DNA of 64,000 nucleotides, taken from assembly GCF_026000115.1 (NCBI RefSeq), contig NZ_AP026867.1, positions 5,929,001 through 5,993,000 of the forward strand, in the 5' to 3' direction. Below are positions 8,524-16,847 of the stretch, one piece after another. Position 1 is the stretch's first letter. The number at the start of each line of letters is the position of its first letter. Source of the DNA: Aureispira anguillae. GTDB taxonomy: Bacteria; Bacteroidota; Bacteroidia; Chitinophagales; Saprospiraceae. The notes under the pieces are model-generated. The model was not told where the DNA came from and did not search any database. It saw only the letters and a list, made by a program, of their open reading frames with translations. The position numbers and the translations under genes are program-made.

Positions 8524-10071
8524 ATGAAGATTCCAAGCTTAATTCTTAAACAGTTATACACCTTTAACAGCTTAGAAAACATTGATGGAGGCATCAAATT
8601 TACAATCAAAAATCGTTTGAGTGATGCTTCTTTTACGGCACTAAAAGAAGTAAAGATTGAAGGTAAAAATATTCCTCTTGCTTCAATTCAACTGCACCTA
8701 GGCAATGGAAATGTCTTGGATCCGACAACTGTCTCTAGTGAAAACCCTATTTTATTTAACTTGAGAGAAACCATTGACATGGTTTGTGCCGTTCCTGCCT
8801 TGGAAAATGGAAAACACAAGCTAGAAATCACTTTTACAGCAGAGCCTTTTGGCGATTTAACCTTAGAAGTAGAAGATGGTGTTTCTCAAAAGGACGATTC
8901 ACGTGTGGTCATTCCTAGAGATAAAAACGATGATTACTCTGAAAGTGCCATTAAAGGGCGTCAAAAGTTTGCCGAAGATTATACTGGAGCAAAATTAGAT
9001 CACGTTGGTAAATACTCTTTTGATCCGCATACGTTGTCTGGCAATTGTGAGCATTTTACAGGTGTGGCACAAATTCCATTGGGAATTGCAGGACCAATCA
9101 AGGTAAATGGTGAATATGCCCAAGGGGAATTTTTAGTTCCAATGGCCACCACAGAAGGAACACTAGTGGCTTCTTATAATCGTGGTATCAAGGTAATGAA
9201 CTTGTGTGGGGGAGTAAAATGTACCGTTGTGCGTGATGCGATGCAACGAGCTCCTGTTTTTGTATTTGAAGATGCTCGTGCAGCTCGTGATTTTGTAGAT
9301 TGGACCAAAGAGCATTTTGCTAAAATAGCAGAAGAAGCAGAGGCTACTTCTAGTGTTGCCCGTTTACAATACATTGATCCTTATTTGTCAAACAAGTTTG
9401 CGTTTTTAAGATTTAATTATTCAACAGGGGATGCTGCTGGGCAAAATATGGTTGGTAGAGCAACGTTTGCTGCTTGTAGCTGGATTCTAGAGGCTTATAC
9501 CGAAAATCCAATTAAGCATTTTTATTTAGAATCTAATTTCGCAACCGACAAAAAAGCCTCGCAAGTCAATATCATGCGTACTCGTGGTAAGCGTGTTACT
9601 GCTGAGATTGTTCTAAAACGAGATGTATTGATCCAGCATATGCGTGTTGAACCAGAACAATTGGCTTACCATTCAAGTGTATCCAATATTGGTTCTATTT
9701 TATCTGGTGCCAATAACAATGGAGCACATTCTGCCAATGCCATTACTGCAATATTTATTGCAACTGGGCAAGATGTTGCCAATGTTTCAGAATCTTCTGC
9801 GGCCATCACACATGCTGAAATTACCAAAGAAGGGGATTTATACCTCTCTATTACGATTCCTTCTCTCATTATTGCTACCTATGGGGGAGGAACTGGTTTG
9901 GCGACACAAAAAGAATGTTTGGCTATGTTAGATTGCGTTGGGCGTGATAAGGTCAATAAATTGGCTGAAATTATTGCTGGGGTGGTCTTAGCTGGTGAAA
10001 TTTCATTGGGTTCTGCCATTTCTTCTTCTGACTGGGTATCTAGCCACGAACAGTATGGGCGTAACCGTTAA
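8524..10071 (+). CDS. Hydroxymethylglutaryl-CoA reductase with N-terminal extra domain
   Basis: 515 residues. It reduces HMG-CoA to mevalonate, the committed step of the mevalonate route to isoprenoids. Catalytic residues are readable: Glu211 (ATTEGTL), Lys343 (TDKKASQVN), Asp417 (GQDVANV) and a C-terminal His508 (SSHEQYGRNR). The cofactor loop STGDAAGQNMVG is also present. The TDKK block and GDAxGxN loop point to the class I (NADPH, eukaryote/archaeal-like) group rather than the class II bacterial degradative type. Residues 1-125 are an additional beta-rich domain with no membrane spans; its function is unknown to me. The gene is monocistronic: a structured leader lies in front and a strong terminator 33 bases behind. 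Confidence 0.93.
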   Translation: MKIPSLILKQLYTFNSLENIDGGIKFTIKNRLSDASFTALKEVKIEGKNIPLASIQLHLGNGNVLDPTTVSSENPILFNLRETIDMVCAVPALENGKHKLEITFTAEPFGDLTLEVEDGVSQKDDSRVVIPRDKNDDYSESAIKGRQKFAEDYTGAKLDHVGKYSFDPHTLSGNCEHFTGVAQIPLGIAGPIKVNGEYAQGEFLVPMATTEGTLVASYNRGIKVMNLCGGVKCTVVRDAMQRAPVFVFEDARAARDFVDWTKEHFAKIAEEAEATSSVARLQYIDPYLSNKFAFLRFNYSTGDAAGQNMVGRATFAACSWILEAYTENPIKHFYLESNFATDKKASQVNIMRTRGKRVTAEIVLKRDVLIQHMRVEPEQLAYHSSVSNIGSILSGANNNGAHSANAITAIFIATGQDVANVSESSAAITHAEITKEGDLYLSITIPSLIIATYGGGTGLATQKECLAMLDCVGRDKVNKLAEIIAGVVLAGEISLGSAISSSDWVSSHEQYGRNR

Positions 10072-10104
10072 ATAGTATTTGATAATATACTGCCTTATAA
10101 CACG

Positions 10105-10143
10105 ATAAGCCCTTCCAATAATAATTGGAAGGGCTTATTTTTT
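10105..10143 (+). terminator. Rho-independent terminator after HMG-CoA reductase
   Basis: Perfect 15-base stem (ATAAGCCCTTCCAAT with its complement), 4-base loop AATA, then five T residues. It starts 33 bases after the stop. Confidence 0.93.
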
Positions 10144-10149
10144 AAATCA

Positions 10150-10616
10150 TTACTGTATTATACTAGTCAATGCTTTTTGAATTTGAATTTCATTGGGATT
10201 GGTTTGCAAATGGTCTGTTAATATTTTTTTTGCTTTTTGGTGATTAGATATTTTATTTGATTGCACCAATGCTTCAGTGTACATTAGTACAATGGCAACG
10301 TTGTCTATATCCCAACAATTAATTGCTAACTCGTCAACAAGACTAAGTTTCTACCCTAAAAATCAATCCTAAATCATAAAGATACTTAACACCTAAAGGA
10401 TTTAATTTGATAGCTTTGTAAAGGTGCTTTTCAGCACGGTCTATTAATTCTTGCAGTGATACTTCCCCTCATAAAAATGAGCCGTACGTAGTAAAGATTA
10501 TCTGTTAATGCCTTTTGTAAACGCTCCTTTGCGACATCAAGCAATTCAAGCTGATGGTAAATAATTGTTATTGCTGTTTCCAAAATTGAAAACTTAGTAA
10601 AAAATTCTTCGTTCAA
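10150..10616 (-). pseudogene. Decayed TPR-like gene (several frameshifts)
   Basis: Reading the minus strand, plausible protein runs through successive frames. A first piece (LLDVAKERLQKALTDNLYYV) is followed after a frame change by RTAHFYEG. After another change comes LIDRAEKHLYKAIKLNPLG, which is clearly TPR-like and ends in a stop. A further change leads to INCWDIDNVAIVLMYTEALV and on to a stop at 10150. At least three frameshifts separate pieces that look like one ancestral protein. The codon choice and TPR pattern argue against chance. The 5' limit is uncertain; the frame is open to about 10645. The parent cannot be identified; sequencing error is possible but three events make decay likelier. 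Confidence 0.6.
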
Positions 10617-10891
10617 ATTAATTTTGAGTTTAAATCTAAACTCCTTTCAGTAAATAAAAAGTGTTCTTCACTTTTTGACAATGCAGTACAATTGTGTATT
10701 TTTTAGAGGGCAAATTTTTTATATAAAGCTAAAGAACTCGATTAACTTGCCCTCCAAAAAGTAATGCTATTCGGATAATTGAATACAACCTTTCTAGTAA
10801 GATTAGCTTTTCGTTTTCAATCACAGGTATAACGCATTATTAAAACGTCATATTATATTTTATTATTTATTAACAAAATTTTAATACTTTT
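10617..10891. repeat. Intergenic DNA with a 14-base inverted repeat
   Basis: Arms at 10700-10713 (TTTTTAGAGGGCAA) and 10747-10760 (TTGCCCTCCAAAAA) differ at one position and are 33 bases apart. The arms have the GC core plus T-tract of a terminator, but the loop is long. The rest of this stretch shows nothing recognisable. Confidence 0.4.
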
Positions 10892-12139
10892 TTAGTTTCC
10901 TTTGCAATACTGGCTTCCTACATTGGTATAATTTATATTATTTCTTGTCAGTCTAGGATTAGTTGGGTCTTGAGGAGATTTAGGAGCATCAAAAAAAGCA
11001 CAACTAGGAATCTCACTAAGAGAAACATCGTGAACATTAACAAAAGGATCTGCCCACATATAAATAGCACCATTTTCACTTCCTGCGTGTTCTATATCAG
11101 CATAAGCAATTTCATTACTAGGACTTTGTGTAAAATTAAATTGAATTCCATCCCACGATCCTGCAACGGGATTGGCTCCTCGGAATTTAATTCTATTATT
11201 AGCGGTTCCTACTGCCAAAAAAGTAGCCGTATCATCAATCTTAAATCCTGTTTGGGTTTCAAATTCAATTGTTGTCCCTGCGTTAATGGTCAATTTTCCA
11301 TTCGACCCAACTTCTTGATGCTTAAAAATTCCAAAATCTGAGGAGGTGATCCGATAGGGAATAGACAGCGCTTGCCATATTTTAGAAGTTTTAATTTCAC
11401 TACCTACTCTCACATGGACGTAAGAATTGGTATTGTTCAAAAAAGTATTGGTAGCATCAACAATATCTACATGGTTACCCCGAATTAAAATGGGAATATT
11501 ATTATTTTCAAAGGTATTGTTCAACAAACTAGTAAGATCAGCAGAAGTATAATTAGAATTTACCCCATAAGAAGTACTATTTGAAAACCGACAATTTTTA
11601 ACGCTAACTTTGGCATCTGCATAAATCACAAGGTTGCCTTTGTCATCATTAGAGTTAAAGCTTTCTCCTCCTGCTCCTTGAATATGTACATACTCTAAGT
11701 TATTATCAGTCTGATCTGTTTCTATATAAACACCTCTCCAAGCTCCTTCATCACTTACTTCTTCCCCCCTAAATGTAATCATTTCTGTTGCCTCCCCTAT
11801 CGCTGAAATACTTCCTGTTCCTTTTATGGCTAATCCTGCCCCATCTTTAAAAAGTATTGTTGTTCCTTTTTCAACTGTTAACTTAGTTGTAACGTCATAA
11901 TAATTAGCAACTGTTGTTGCCTCTACTATATAATCTATGCCATCTCCAGTTGTACAATTATTGGTCAAGACTCTATTGGTTTTAAAATAGGCAGGATCAT
12001 TAATAACCTCAGCATCGCAAATACAGGGCGTATCACAGGGGAGACCACAAGGAGAAATACAAGTTTCCCTACAAGCTCCAAAAGATAAAATGGTTAGGGG
12101 CAGACTTATAAATAAAATTTTCTTAATTATTGATTTCAT
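10892..12139 (-). CDS. Right-handed beta-helix surface lipoprotein
   Basis: 415 residues. The signal peptide ends in FGAC (Cys23), followed by a Cys-rich linker (CISPCGLPCDTPCICD). From residue ~65 to the end there are two blocks of parallel beta-helix rungs. Each block opens with the same kind of motif: LTVEKGTTILFKDGAGLAIK near 88, and LTINAGTTIEFETQTGFKI near 285. Each continues through ITFRGE/IKFRGA and a WxGxxI/WDGIQF strand. The duplication suggests an internal repeat of a ~190-residue unit. Such proteins are usually surface or periplasmic and may bind polysaccharide; no catalytic signature is seen. It is divergent from the helical gene that starts near 12.3 kb. There is no T9SS tail. 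Confidence 0.75.
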   Translation of the reverse strand: MKSIIKKILFISLPLTILSFGACRETCISPCGLPCDTPCICDAEVINDPAYFKTNRVLTNNCTTGDGIDYIVEATTVANYYDVTTKLTVEKGTTILFKDGAGLAIKGTGSISAIGEATEMITFRGEEVSDEGAWRGVYIETDQTDNNLEYVHIQGAGGESFNSNDDKGNLVIYADAKVSVKNCRFSNSTSYGVNSNYTSADLTSLLNNTFENNNIPILIRGNHVDIVDATNTFLNNTNSYVHVRVGSEIKTSKIWQALSIPYRITSSDFGIFKHQEVGSNGKLTINAGTTIEFETQTGFKIDDTATFLAVGTANNRIKFRGANPVAGSWDGIQFNFTQSPSNEIAYADIEHAGSENGAIYMWADPFVNVHDVSLSEIPSCAFFDAPKSPQDPTNPRLTRNNINYTNVGSQYCKGN

Positions 12140-12163
12140 TGTCAGTTGTTTGGTTTTGAATTG

Positions 12164-12180
12164 AGAACAAATGTTGTTCT
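12164..12180. promoter_or_regulatory. Operator-like palindrome in a divergent promoter region
   Basis: Perfect 7-base arms AGAACAA and TTGTTCT around ATG. It lies 25 bases upstream of the beta-helix lipoprotein start and in front of the divergent helical gene. The size and symmetry suit a dimeric regulator, but the regulator is unknown. Confidence 0.4.
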
Positions 12181-12258
12181 ATTCCCTTTTATAAAAAATG
12201 TAGTTGTCTTATCGCTTCAAAAGTAGAATAGATTGAATAAGAGTACAACATAATTTTT

Positions 12259-12266
12259 TACATTTG
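12259..12266 (+). promoter_or_regulatory. -7 box TACATTTG overlapping a candidate GTG start
   Basis: It matches TAnnTTTG. If it is used, transcription would begin near 12273, so the GTG at 12266 could not be the start codon of the following gene. This is one of the reasons I place that start at 12314. Confidence 0.4.
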
Positions 12267-12313
12267 TGATAAAAACCAACTGCTTATTTAGATCCCAAAA
12301 AGTAATACCACAA

Positions 12314-13759
12314 TTGAAAACTATTGAATTAATAACGCTTCTGAGTGCTAAAGAGCTTAAATTGTTTGAAACTCTTGTGATAAAAAAACACAAGCGAGCC
12401 TCTCTAATAAAACTCTATTCTTATGTCAAAAAACACAGAAGGATTGAAAAAGAACGGATATTCCCCCATATTTTTGATCAGCCCTATAGTTCTAAAAAGG
12501 ATGCCCTATTAAGAAATGAACTGCGCTTATTAAATAAGGAATTAGAATTGTTCTTAGTAGAATACGAATGGAAAAAACAGTTGCAACTGAATTCAGACCA
12601 AACTCAATTAAGTCTAATCAAAATCTACTTGGCACGAAAGGAGTATAATTTGTTTGAACAACTGTGGAGGAAACTTTACAAAAAGGCTCAAAAAGAACGG
12701 TTATATACATTAAAGGTAGAACTCATTACCTTATTTTTTGACTACCGTTTGCAACGTGCAGAAATCGATTTTGATTTATACCAAGAAATAAAACTGCTAT
12801 TAGAAGAAGCCTTAGTTGCAACCCTTGCACAGATGCAAGAAAATTATAAACAATTAGAGCTAAAGGATGCCTTTATTCAGCGCAATTTGTATGCCTTGAG
12901 CGGTCAAACCTATCATTATCAACGTATTCCTAGTTATTACCATACCACCCAAGCAATCGAAAATGATGCTGTCATTCTATATCTAGAGTACAGTATTCAA
13001 AGTTATTTTTCGGAAGGGTATGAAAAAATTAAATTGCTGCAAACCGCTATTGCTCAATCCGACAGCTTGAGTGAACACGCCAAATATCAATCTTTAGTCA
13101 CCAGCCCAATAATGCTCAAAACTTCTATTGGCTTAGAATACTTTTTATTAAAAGAATATCAAAAAGCAGATGAAATTTATACACAAGTATTAGCACAAGA
13201 GCAACTCATTCCTGCTCAAAAAAAACCAGGGGTATATTTTAATTATGTTTCCAATCTAATTGCATTAGGAGCCTATCAAAGAGCCATTGAATGGTATGAG
13301 TCAAGTAGTGATGATTGGAAAAAAATTCCTCAAATTACCTATAGAATACAATACCGACTCTGCTGGGCTTATATCATGCAAAAGGAATTTCAAAAGCCAC
13401 TTGACTTGCTTCTCGAACATAATATTCAACAACGCCCTGAAAATGATTTTATTTATGCTAGGCTTTTACTAACCATCATTTATCATTCGAATCATCAAAA
13501 GGAATTAGCTGAACGAGAAGTTTATAACTTAATGCAAAATAATCGCTATAAAACCCCTAATGAGATTTTTTATGCGGACTACTCTAAACTATTGTATCAA
13601 CACATTCAGGCTACTAATATCTTAGATAAGAAAAAACGCAATACCAAATTACAACAGATTCAAAATACATTAGATTCTATTTATTACAGCAATGCAAATA
13701 CCATTTCTACGATGTTTTATGAATGGTTAACTCAACAGAATGAGCAGACTAAACTTTAA
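12314..13759 (+). CDS. Helical repeat protein, ~480 residues (paralogue 1 of 4)
   Basis: The frame is open from a GTG at 12266, but I prefer the TTG at 12314: a -7-like box covers the GTG, and the shorter N-terminus (KTIELITLLSAKELKLFETL) matches those of the paralogues. The protein is almost wholly alpha-helical, hydrophilic and lacks signal or membrane segments, so it should be cytoplasmic. The N-terminal ~80 residues (AKELKLFETLVIKKH, then DALLRNELRLLNKELELFL) have the pattern of an uncharacterised Bacteroidota family. The rest looks like degenerate TPR repeats (QKADEIYTQVLAQEQ; RAIEWYESSSDDWKK). Related genes start at 29164, 45748 (minus) and 59504. Like them, it is divergent from a secreted protein. 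Function unknown; regulation or assembly of the partner is a guess. Confidence 0.65.
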   Translation: MKTIELITLLSAKELKLFETLVIKKHKRASLIKLYSYVKKHRRIEKERIFPHIFDQPYSSKKDALLRNELRLLNKELELFLVEYEWKKQLQLNSDQTQLSLIKIYLARKEYNLFEQLWRKLYKKAQKERLYTLKVELITLFFDYRLQRAEIDFDLYQEIKLLLEEALVATLAQMQENYKQLELKDAFIQRNLYALSGQTYHYQRIPSYYHTTQAIENDAVILYLEYSIQSYFSEGYEKIKLLQTAIAQSDSLSEHAKYQSLVTSPIMLKTSIGLEYFLLKEYQKADEIYTQVLAQEQLIPAQKKPGVYFNYVSNLIALGAYQRAIEWYESSSDDWKKIPQITYRIQYRLCWAYIMQKEFQKPLDLLLEHNIQQRPENDFIYARLLLTIIYHSNHQKELAEREVYNLMQNNRYKTPNEIFYADYSKLLYQHIQATNILDKKKRNTKLQQIQNTLDSIYYSNANTISTMFYEWLTQQNEQTKL

Positions 13760-13917
13760 AAACTGTTAAATCATTCCTTTTTTTGGTTTTAGATCAATAA
13801 ATCTATTTTTGTTTGCTTAAATTTGATCTCATTAATCATTAATACTCCGTAGACAATCAACCTAGTTTTTATATAAATCTGTGGAGGTGTTTACTTAGTC
13901 AAAAATCAACTTTTAAG

Positions 13918-14415
13918 ATGAACCATATTCTGCGTTTGTGTACAACTCTTGTCTTTTTTTTCTTCGTCTTTACTTCTTGTGAAACAGATCCTTGTGAAAA
14001 TATTTCTTGCGACAAGGGTGTCTGTGATGCCGTTTCGGGCAAATGTATTTGTTCTCGTGGCTATCAAGCTGATGACAACGGAATTTGTACCATCTTATGG
14101 ACGGCTAAATTTGCTAATTCTTATGCCGTTTCCGATAGCTGTACAGGCCCTAATGCAGGAACTCATCATTACAATTCGACCATTACAGCTATTGATGCAG
14201 AAAACCTTAGTTTGTCCAACTTTGGGAATACAGGCCGCTCTATTCCTGCCAAACATACCAATTCCACCTCATTTGAAATCAATTTAAGCAGCCATGACAC
14301 CATTTTTTCTGGGACAGGTTCTCTTGTTGATACGACACTCATTGTCAATTATATGATTCATGATACGACCAATCATCGTATTGATACCTGTACTGCTACA
14401 TTTAATCCATTATAA
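13918..14415 (+). CDS. EGF-like surface lipoprotein
   Basis: 165 residues. The signal peptide ends in FTSC (Cys20). Residues ~24-58 are Cys-rich in an EGF-like spacing (CENISCDKGVCD, then GKCICSRGYQADDNGIC). The remaining ~100 residues look beta-rich (TITAIDAENLSLSNFGN, then TIFSGTGSLVDTTLIVNY) and contain a cysteine near each end, possibly a lipocalin-like or small beta-sandwich fold. No enzyme motif is visible. It sits alone behind the helical gene, and its transcript probably ends in or runs into the large palindrome at 14424-14612. Function not recognised. Confidence 0.65.
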   Translation: MNHILRLCTTLVFFFFVFTSCETDPCENISCDKGVCDAVSGKCICSRGYQADDNGICTILWTAKFANSYAVSDSCTGPNAGTHHYNSTITAIDAENLSLSNFGNTGRSIPAKHTNSTSFEINLSSHDTIFSGTGSLVDTTLIVNYMIHDTTNHRIDTCTATFNPL

Positions 14416-14423
14416 TTATTTTC

Positions 14424-14612
14424 GTTCTTTGACAAATCGTGTGGTAAACACTAAAAAAGGGTAAGCTTTTAACTACTTTTTAGTAGAAAGTTATAGGTCG
14501 TATGTCCTGTATTTACAGGAACTAAGCATACAACTTACGACCTATAACTTATAACAAAAGTAGTAATAAGCAGGCAAGGTAGTTTACGATTCCACACCAT
14601 TTGTCAAAGAAC
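14424..14612. repeat. 189-base imperfect palindrome (possible mobile or folding element)
   Basis: Outer arms at about 14424-14449 and 14582-14612 pair over GTTCTTTGACAAAT, then GTGTGG and TAAAC, with one mismatch and a 5-base bulge. Middle arms at 14489-14503 (AAGTTATAGGTCGTA) and 14536-14550 (TACGACCTATAACTT) are perfect over 15 bases. The centre has a further perfect stem, TCCTGTA/TACAGGA at 14505-14520. A further partial pairing (TACTACTTTT and relatives) joins outer and middle arms. Almost the whole gap between two plus-strand genes is thus one foldable unit. No coding frame is present. It could be a miniature inverted-repeat element, a large transcript-end structure or a structured RNA. 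Confidence 0.7.
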
Positions 14613-14685
14613 CATTATTTTTAGACTTCCTACTTTTTGCTGAATTAATTCGATTTACAATAAAGCTAATCCTTAAACCTTTACC

Positions 14686-15354
14686 ATGAAACAACTAAGT
14701 ATAGCTCTAATTATCATTGGTTTAATGAATAATCTAGTGGCACAAAAGCCATCTCCAATACCAGAAACAAGAGAAGTTGTATTAAATAAAGCAGACACCA
14801 TACAAAAAATCCGTATTTTTATTGCCAATCCCAACATCCGAATTAATGCACATAAATACTATGCTTGGTATCAAAAACAAGTCGTATTGCATACACAAGG
14901 GGCTTGGTCTGGAAAATTACTACAGGGCAAATACGAAGCATTCTATCCCAACCACAATCTATTGGAACAAGGAACTTATGAGCAAGGGTGCAAAATTGGA
15001 GCTTGGAAAACTTGGCATCTCAATGGCACTCTAAAACAGCAACAACATTGGACCAATGGTTTACTGCATGGCGCTTTTGAACGTTATGATGCCAGTGGGA
15101 AATTAGTAGAAAAAGGCCGTTATAAAAAAGGAAAATTGCATGGAAAATTGTCCAAATTCGTAGACGATAAAGCAACTACTGAAAAATACAGAAACGGTCA
15201 ATTGATTATTAAGCCACCGAAGAAGGAGAAAAAAGAAAAAGAGCGCAAGAAAAAAAAGGAGACTCTAAACAAAGAAACCTCCTCTAAGAAGAAGAAAAAG
15301 CCTCGTAAAAAGCAAACAAAAGGTAAAAAAACAACCTCTAAACCAATCCAATAA
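14686..15354 (+). CDS. Secreted MORN-repeat protein with Lys-rich tail
   Basis: 222 residues. The signal peptide is cleaved after LVA, leaving Gln first (QKPSP). Residues ~75-175 hold four or five MORN-like units in the YwqK-family style (GKLLQGKYEAFYPNHNLLEQ; GTYEQGCKIGAWKTWHLNG; TNGLLHGAFERYDASGKLVE; KKGKLHGKL). The last ~45 residues are almost all Lys, Arg, Thr and Ser and should be disordered and strongly basic. The family is common in Bacteroidota; the label antitoxin that is often attached to it has little support here, because the protein is exported and no toxin partner lies nearby. It is convergent with the T2SS/T4P-like cluster (9-base gap). Confidence 0.7.
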   Translation: MKQLSIALIIIGLMNNLVAQKPSPIPETREVVLNKADTIQKIRIFIANPNIRINAHKYYAWYQKQVVLHTQGAWSGKLLQGKYEAFYPNHNLLEQGTYEQGCKIGAWKTWHLNGTLKQQQHWTNGLLHGAFERYDASGKLVEKGRYKKGKLHGKLSKFVDDKATTEKYRNGQLIIKPPKKEKKEKERKKKKETLNKETSSKKKKKPRKKQTKGKKTTSKPIQ

Positions 15355-15363
15355 CTGTCTTTA

Positions 15364-15900
15364 TTAGTTGCGTTTTTTTAAGAAGGTTTTATATTGATTT
15401 TCATAACTCAATTGAATAGAGTCTTGATAAATTTTCTCTACTTGAACCTTTTGGAAACTGTTCCCTACTCTAGCCACAGGGTAAAAACGATTGTTAATTT
15501 TTATCAAAGCAATCGTATCGGATTCCATAACCTGAAAGCCCTGATAAACAATCGTCGGAAAAGGCTTTGGAGGAGGCGTTTTTGCAGTAGGGATTGTTTT
15601 TTTCACCACTTTTGCTGGCTGTCTTGGGCGGCTATTCATCCTTCCTCCATTAGCAACCGTTGAACCATTCCTTTGGGACAATTTAAAATGTTTTCCTAAA
15701 AATGGATCTTTATAGTCTAATAATAAGGTATAGCTATCTTCCTGCTGCCTGTCCTCCAATACAAGAGGAGCATCAAATTTAGGAGGAACAAAATCATCTT
15801 CGGTTCCATATACCGCTTGATAAATTTTATAGAAAACCAAGCCCCACACCACCAAGACCATAACCCCCAAAATATAGGGAGCATATTTATTATCTTTCAT
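15364..15900 (-). CDS. PilP/GspC-like periplasmic linker of the T2SS/T4P-like system
   Basis: 178 residues: one N-terminal span (YAPYILGVMVLVVWGLVF), a Pro/Lys-rich linker, and a C-terminal domain of about 65 residues (IVYQGFQVMESDTIALIKIN, then YPVARVGNSFQKVQVEKI). The start DPFLG before the linker, the strand order and the closing SIQLSYENQ are those of PilP and the GspC HR domain, which connect the inner-membrane platform with the secretin. It is the last gene of the minus-strand cluster, three bases after the Fn3-like lipoprotein gene. Similarity is at the level of pattern, so GspC versus PilP cannot be decided. Confidence 0.65.
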   Translation of the reverse strand: MKDNKYAPYILGVMVLVVWGLVFYKIYQAVYGTEDDFVPPKFDAPLVLEDRQQEDSYTLLLDYKDPFLGKHFKLSQRNGSTVANGGRMNSRPRQPAKVVKKTIPTAKTPPPKPFPTIVYQGFQVMESDTIALIKINNRFYPVARVGNSFQKVQVEKIYQDSIQLSYENQYKTFLKKRN

Positions 15901-15903
15901 CCA

Positions 15904-16842
15904 TTAATTGATTGTAAATTGCCATAAATTGGAAATCGTACTTTGTACGCCATTGTTTCCTACTGACTTCACTTGCCAATAATACGTTCCTGCACCACGC
16001 CCTATTGTATCTGAAGAACTAAAGGTATAAGTAGGGCTGCTTAATTCAAGACGTTGGTAAGGAGTTGCAGTCGTATTAAAATACAAAAACAAGCTATCCT
16101 TTGCAACATGAGAAGCGGTCTGCCAACTCATATTTAGCGGCAAGGTTGATGTGCTATTATTGGCTGGAGCAGCATGAATGGGTTGCATGTCTATCTTAAA
16201 TTGCTGAACAGTGCTATAGGCAGTGGTATCAATTCCTGCTCGTAGAGCCCTTATTCGATAATAAAATGTTCCCAACCCTAGTTCACGAATTAAATAAGTA
16301 TAATCTTGTTGTACAGTTGTATCCGTTCGGACGGTCTGGCTATTAAACGAAGGATGAGTAGCTACTTGTAGTTGGTATTGATTGGCTAAGCCCAAAGCAA
16401 TCCACCAAAAAGCAACAGAATCTTTTGTATAAACAGTATTTGCTGTTGGGGCAATTAGATGAACAATTTGGTTCGCTAAGGTCGTATCCTGTACAACTTC
16501 CAAATCATAGGTATAAAATCCTGTTTCGCTCGAATTGTTGAGTCCAATGACCCTCCATTGATATTCCTTAGGGCTTAATCCGATGGTAAGACTGGTTCCT
16601 GTCACTAACGTATCTAGTACATAATCTTCTATAAAATCAAATCGCTTAGAAACAATCTGAAAACGATACTGGCTAACATCAGGTAAGCTATCCCATACAA
16701 AGGTCTGTGTTTGAGTATAAGTAGTATATCCATCGGGAGGAGATAACATATCGACCTTCTTCTTGGTCAAATCTTCTTCAAAAATTAAGTTACAACTGCC
16801 AATAGTAAGCAATAAGGTGCTTAATAAGATCCAATATTTCAT
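15904..16842 (-). CDS. Fn3-like lipoprotein embedded in the T2SS/T4P-like operon
   Basis: 312 residues. The signal peptide ends in TIGSC (Cys17). Three fibronectin type III-like units follow, roughly at residues 30-120, 125-215 and 220-312. Each starts with a proline-rich strand and ends in a W/YxxRxxG-type strand: EYQWRVIGLNN, TFYYRIRALRAG and TYYWQVKSVGNNG. It lies 5 bases from the PilO-like gene and 3 bases from the PilP/GspC-like gene, so translation is probably coupled. I know of no such component in classical T2SS or type IV pili. It could be a pilotin-like or outer-membrane partner of the secretin, or an adhesin carried by the machine. Role inferred from position only. Confidence 0.65.
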   Translation of the reverse strand: MKYWILLSTLLLTIGSCNLIFEEDLTKKKVDMLSPPDGYTTYTQTQTFVWDSLPDVSQYRFQIVSKRFDFIEDYVLDTLVTGTSLTIGLSPKEYQWRVIGLNNSSETGFYTYDLEVVQDTTLANQIVHLIAPTANTVYTKDSVAFWWIALGLANQYQLQVATHPSFNSQTVRTDTTVQQDYTYLIRELGLGTFYYRIRALRAGIDTTAYSTVQQFKIDMQPIHAAPANNSTSTLPLNMSWQTASHVAKDSLFLYFNTTATPYQRLELSSPTYTFSSSDTIGRGAGTYYWQVKSVGNNGVQSTISNLWQFTIN

Positions 16843-16847
16843 GCTGT

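Noticed and set aside
10970-11341. 123-residue plus-strand frame opposite the beta-helix lipoprotein
   Set aside because: It is antisense to a lipoprotein with clear repeats and shows no features of its own.
14686-15354. MORN protein as a toxin-antitoxin partner
   Set aside because: It has a signal peptide and no toxin gene beside it; the antitoxin label for this family is not supported here.
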